Origin: Utricularia gibba
Taxonomy: Eukaryota; Streptophyta; Magnoliopsida; Lamiales; Lentibulariaceae
Length of the DNA: 64,000 bases
NCBI GenBank assembly: GCA_002189035.1
Contig: NEEC01000002.1
Span: 3,162,001-3,226,000 of the forward strand
Direction: 5' to 3'
Under the pieces are notes generated by a model. That model ran no database searches, was not told where the DNA came from, and saw only the letters and a program-made list of their open reading frames with translations. Positions 59,679 to 64,000 of this stretch are shown piece by piece. The position numbers and the translations under genes are program-made. Within the stretch, counting starts at the first letter, position 1. Each line of letters opens with the position of its first letter.

Positions 59679-61156
59679 TCATCTGCTGCTAAATGAAACG
59701 TACAGCAGTTGAACAAATTTTCCACACGACATTGTTTGCTTGTACCTCTGGCGGGGGCGGAAAAAGGTGCTTGCAAGTTCCTCGTTGAGTCGAACAGGGA
59801 GAGGAGGCATTTGGCTCATTATTCCTGGGGCGCTACTCATGCTGCAGCGTTGGCTTAAGTTCAGTAAAAGTCTCAGCTACTGTCAACATGAGTACAGACA
59901 ACTTACTCATTTAAGATCCGGCTTAAGTTGCGCTTTGCACAAAAGAAGAGATAAATGTTCCGCTGCAACTGCTTAACACAAAACAATGGTCCATAAGCAT
60001 GCGCAGTAGCAGAATCCAAAAACAGGAACATCATGTGATCGTGACTTACTGAAAACCATTTACTTTTGATACCTATACGACCCCTTGAGAAAGTAACACA
60101 AAACCTCAAGAGTGCCGCCATAGTTCATGAAGGATACAGCTGCTAAACTATACCTTGAGAGATGAAAGATTGGCAGCAATTTGGCAGAAGACCTGATCAT
60201 TTTGTTCTAAGAGATGTGTGGTCGCAGAGATCATTGCTGCAACAGGAGTGGCCTCAGGTAAGTTAAAGAAGAGATACATACAAGTGTCCAAATGAATGCA
60301 AACAAACCTGCGGAAAGCATCGAATCGCCTGTTGTCGAAGAAACTGTTTTCTCTGGTGAGCTGCTGCTCTTCACTGATGATTCCACCAAAACCTCCTGTG
60401 GAAGGAAAGATTGAAATTCCATTCTTTGCACCACAAGAAGACTGAAGCCGTAGCAACAGAGTAGATAATGAGATGCGTCATGTTGTCAAAACGGTGAAAA
60501 CTAGACATTTTTACATCTAGGCAGCATGACTGCTAATCTACATGAAAGGGAGAGAGGATGAAGTTACCGCCATCCATTTACATCGAAGAACAACATCTCG
60601 TACTGTCTTATGCGGAAGCAACGCTGCAAGCTTTATGTACCTCATTACACTGGTTTCACTTGCGTATCTGTGGATATTTGAACAAACCCAGAAGATAAAG
60701 AGTTTGCTGTTTGTGAAGCCATTTACTATGCTATGCAATGTACATTTCTTCTCAACACCCTTCCATTGCTTATGACAGAAAAACAAGTGATTAGTTGCTC
60801 CCGCACTGGAGATTCTTTCTAACATGTTGTACCGTAGACAGATTGGTACAATACAGAGCAGTTCTCTTTGGGAGAAATAGTTATACAAATACAAAGATCC
60901 TACAGCGACCAACTCAAAGAAGTTCAGGGAAGAACTCCAAGATCTAATCCCCTCACTGAAAAGGTGCATCTCCAAAATAACTGACTTCATCACTTTTGAT
61001 TCTGCATGACAAGGAGGGAGAGGAGGGTACGTACTCAACAAGTCCTTCCTCTAACTTGCGCTGCTCTTCGGGCGTCCACTCCACAGCAAAGCTGGTGTTG
61101 TCCTTAAAACTGGGAACTGAGTCGACACAACTCCGGGCAGCAGATACAGAGAACAT
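59679..61156 (-). CDS. SANT/Myb-like domain protein
   Basis: About six exons: 61156-61035, 60667-60568, about 60396-60309, 60236-60154, 59968-59907, 59841-59679. The first two make a single SANT/Myb-like repeat (VEWTPEEQRKLEEGLVEYAS, RYIKLAALLPHKTVRDVVLR, CKWM). Then comes a Ser-rich linker, THLLEQNDQVFCQIAANLSS, IYLFFCAKRNLSRILND and PGIMSQMPPLPVRLNEELAS. This order matches a conserved plant nuclear protein family whose C-terminus reads 'NNITAILNDMREMPGIMSQMPPLPV.LNEDLA'. Exon 3 is uncertain: the acceptor that keeps frame skips the basic stretch usually found after WM. The last few residues after ELAS leave the family pattern, so a one-base slip near 59770 is possible. Confidence 0.75.
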
Positions 61157-61811
61157 GATTCAAATCCGGTGGAGCGGAAGAGTAGAGAGAATAAAAACGA
61201 ATATGGGGATGCTGTGGCTATAGCAGCAGCAACGTGGTGAAAGGGAAGAACAAGGATCCAGGAGTGGATTCCAAAAACTGGAGAACGACAAGCACAGAAT
61301 CAAATGCCAACTGGTGTCTCTACTTTTTTGCATGGAAGGAGGAGATGCACAAGTACCTCCTTTATTTCCATGCACAGCTCATTTTCTTAGGGGCTGAGAT
61401 TTATGCCATTTTTATGCACAGCTCATCTTTACCAAGAGGGTTTAGGACTTTGTTGAATCGCTTAACCATCGATTTTGGTTTTGGTTCATCACTGGGGAAG
61501 TTTTTGCTGCCTCATGAATTGAGTTAAGAGTTCTGAAACTGACAAACACCCCCTTATTTTTTTTCATCATCCACACTTACTAGACTTGAATCGCTGTGCA
61601 AAACAAATTGGGATGGCACGAAAACTGGTTGTCTCATAAAACAACCCACGGACTTAGGCAAGTTATCACCTTGTCATTCAATCCCGTCAATAACAAATAA
61701 AGATCGAGTGCTGGGAAATGAGTGTTTCTAATGGGCTAAACAGTCCCCTACTTGCATCAAAATCAGAAGGTAGTCTCTTAAGTGACGTTGAATAACCAGA
61801 ACCTGTATACA
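61157..61811. other. Gap between SANT gene start and CCCH gene end
   Basis: This holds the promoter and leader of the SANT gene and the 3' UTR of the CCCH gene. Open frames here on both strands show no domain. No RNA gene or repeat was seen. Confidence 0.55.
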
Positions 61812-63936
61812 TTAGGAGTACACAACGCCCATCTTCTTGGCGAAATCATCATCATCGTCATTGGCATTGTCATCTTGGCCATCTGTGTATTTTCCTTCCA
61901 CAGCATCTGCATTCTGGTCCTCGTACAGCTCGAGGTCATCTTCACCTTCCTGATTGTAATCATAATCTTCACCATTCTCCTCAACCCCATCGTCAATAGG
62001 TATGTCATCGACCCCATGTATGGTGCTGGAATCAGTTTTTGGAGTGGAATCAGATGCATCTGGTTTCTCCTCCTGTTCGTATACAGCAGCAAACTTTGTC
62101 CTGGCTTCAATTGTGTCCTTAGTAATAGCTGGATCATTGGATGAAGCCATATTACTTGTCTTTCCATTGCCTTCACCCCTCTTTCGCTTCAAAATCTCCT
62201 GAAGAGATTTGGGGCCTTCAAATGATAGACCAGTTCCACCAGGTTGTTCCTCATTAGTCAAACGTTTCCTCTTCCCAAATTGCAGATCAGTTTGCGCCTG
62301 CTCACTTGAGTAAGCACTTTTTCCGTTTTTCAGCTCAGAAAGGCTTTTTGGGGCAGGGAAGTCAGCATTACTGTGAAGTAAAGGGGACTCTCTTCTGCCA
62401 TGGAAAACTGTGTGATCCCTGAGGCCATATGTAAAGGACTCTTCGTTCCCTGATTTTATCACCCCTCTCATTCTTGTGTGGGAGGAGGAAACGCCAACAG
62501 GTTCAGCACCTCCAGATAAAATTGTGTTACCTGGAGACCGTGACCTCCTTGGAAGTTCAATTCTTCCACGAAGGCGGCCACCAAAAGAATTGCCACGAAA
62601 GGAAGCATGACGCACATCCCTATGTTTATCCTGGTACACCTCTCGAGTTTGAATATCATAAGGCAGTTCATGGTTAATGACAGACCTTAAGCTGTTGGGC
62701 TTCTTTGGCTTTATTAACCGACGCCTGAGATCCAAATCATCAATATGACTCAAGGTTCTTGACCGATTATATGGATTATTGTCATAGTAAGGGCCTCCGG
62801 ACATTCTTTCATTCAAAGCTTGGTTTCGTTCTGAAGCAAGATGATGCTGTTCATGAGGATCATAATTCATGGAATCCTGATATCGTTCATCTTCCACACC
62901 AGAAATCATGTAGTAGTCACTGGAGTGGCCAATATCTAACTCATTCCTGGCTTCATATTCCCCGGACATGCCATATCTGTCATCGCCAGCATAGTAATCA
63001 GGGTCTCTTCCCTCATCATCAACAAGGACATCAAACCCTGGAGATGGTTCTCTCGAGACTTCCTCTAAGTCCTTACCGTTCATGCCTTCAGTTTCACCCA
63101 TATGATGCAACTGTTGAGCACGATCAGGCCTTCCAACAGGGTTTCCATTGGAGATGGGGCGGCCAGGCCGATGCCCATTGGACTCATTTATATCAGCGGC
63201 TGAAAACGCATTTCTAAAAGGAGCAGGCACATCTTTGGTTAGTTTTTCTTGCGAGGCAGCGGTAATAGGTTTAGCAGCAGAAGCAGATAGAACCTTCTTA
63301 TCTAAAACCCTTTTTTGCATTCCGCTGGAACCTACTTTAACAACTGCATTCTCAGCAGCAAGAGCCGTTACTGGCACTGGCAAGACCTTGCTACCTGAGG
63401 AAATTGGCGCATGGAGAAACGGACACCAGTCACCTTTCATGCAATGCCCTTTCTTGAAAAACACACAAGGCACTGTTGCGGAATTTGGTACAAGGGGGAT
63501 GGCTGTGGTCACAGGACGTGGTGTGGAAGAAGAGGATCCAGTAGATGCGGCTACCTGATTTCCACGCAGCCCATCAAGAGGCTGAAGAAACATGATTTGA
63601 AAACAAATGAGTCGGCAAATTATCAACATAAGAGGAAAAAGAAAGCACTCATGCTTATTACACCAAAAACGTTTTGCGATAACTTATTTGGAAACGTTTT
63701 TTGTTTTTGGCTACACGTTGAAAAGACCATGCGGTATTGTGCAGGTTCTTAAGATTATAAAAATAATTTTAAAATCCCAAAGAAACAACAAAGTATTCAA
63801 ATCCTCCCAATATCAAATGCCTTACCGGATGCCTGAAAGCACACTTTGGGTTTAAGCATTTGCTCGTCTGCCAATACCAGCAGTCCCTGGGATTTAATCG
63901 TGCAACCTCACTGTGCCGGTAATCGCACTCATTTCC
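61812..63936 (-). CDS. CCCH zinc-finger protein (3' part, C3H17-like)
   Basis: Two exons are inside the window, 63936-63826 and 63581-61812, and the gene continues beyond the right edge. The first holds parts of CCCH fingers (GNECDYRHSEVARLNPRDC, then WYWQTSKCLNPKCAFRHP). The second opens PLDGLRGNQVAAS and has a further finger VPCVFFKKGHCMKGDWCPFL with HAP. A long, mostly disordered region follows, with DDEGRDPDYYAGDDRY, an Arg-rich stretch (RLRGRIELPRRSRSPG), the family motif FEGPKSLQEILKRKRGEG, and a very acidic tail ending DDDDDFAKKMGVVYS. This architecture fits the Arabidopsis C3H17-type proteins, which are nuclear RNA-binding or transcription-related factors. Which member it is cannot be settled without the N-terminus. 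Confidence 0.85.
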
Positions 63937-64000
63937 CTAAAAGAAATCAGGAAAAAAAATGTCCTAAGAAATGCCAACAGGAAATAAAAACCAAACTTCT

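Noticed and set aside
62759-63558. Plus-strand frames of 152 and 136 codons
   Set aside because: They are antisense shadows of the long CCCH-protein exon, which has clear motifs on the minus strand.
1-64000. CRISPR arrays, operons, ribosome binding sites, tRNA or rRNA genes
   Set aside because: The window is plant nuclear DNA. No regularly spaced repeat array and no convincing tRNA or rRNA sequence was seen by eye; a tRNAscan-type search was not possible here.

Overview
This is plant nuclear DNA. It carries spliced genes with short GT-AG introns (and a few GC-AG introns), very AT-rich intergenic DNA, and plant-only families: a cytokinin-receptor histidine kinase, an ALKBH10B-type demethylase, GARP/MYB and MULE elements. 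The protein sequences look like a core eudicot, possibly an asterid, but the species cannot be fixed from the sequence alone.

Layout. 1-5.9 kb: 5' two-fifths or so of a THO complex subunit 2 gene (minus), running off the left edge. 8.8-12.0 kb: a complete eight-exon ALKBH10B-like gene (minus). 12.4-21.5 kb: gene-poor, with a decayed Ty3/gypsy gag. 21.56-25.87 kb: an eleven-exon AHK4/CRE1/WOL-type cytokinin receptor (plus). 26-31.7 kb: TE-rich, with Ty1/copia and plant-mobile-domain remnants. 31.7-32.5 kb: the 3' exons of a GARP (MYB-CC-like) factor. 32.8-35.4 kb (minus) and 35.9-37.6 kb (plus): a conserved zinc-ribbon protein of unknown function and a plastid-type lipoyl synthase, divergent across a 535-bp intergenic promoter region. 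37.7-38.2 kb: a small conserved Lys-rich protein, a truncated copy of which lies at 41.5 kb. 41.97-52.03 kb: nested transposons. 52.1-53.65 kb: a small G-patch protein. 56.8-58.9 kb: an LRR receptor pseudokinase. 59.7-61.2 kb: a SANT/Myb-like protein. 61.8-64 kb: a CCCH zinc-finger protein running off the right edge.

The most structured region is the transposon nest. A PIF/Harbinger element (terminal repeats, TAA duplication, convergent transposase and Myb/SANT genes) was hit twice: by a 1.3-kb solo LTR inside the transposase (5-bp duplication TTATC) and by a 4.4-kb MULE near its right end (10-bp duplication TACAAATAAT). The MULE carries a transposase and a Ulp1-like cysteine protease whose catalytic triad residues are all visible. 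Two hAT-type MITEs with target duplications lie nearby, and one of them has an empty-site paralogue in the window.

Three otherwise well-conserved genes (THO2, the cytokinin receptor, lipoyl synthase) each lack exactly one base in a G or A run, while every splice junction stays intact. This points to homopolymer errors in the assembly rather than to three independent gene deaths. All functional calls rest on recalled family sequence and visible motifs; no database search was run.
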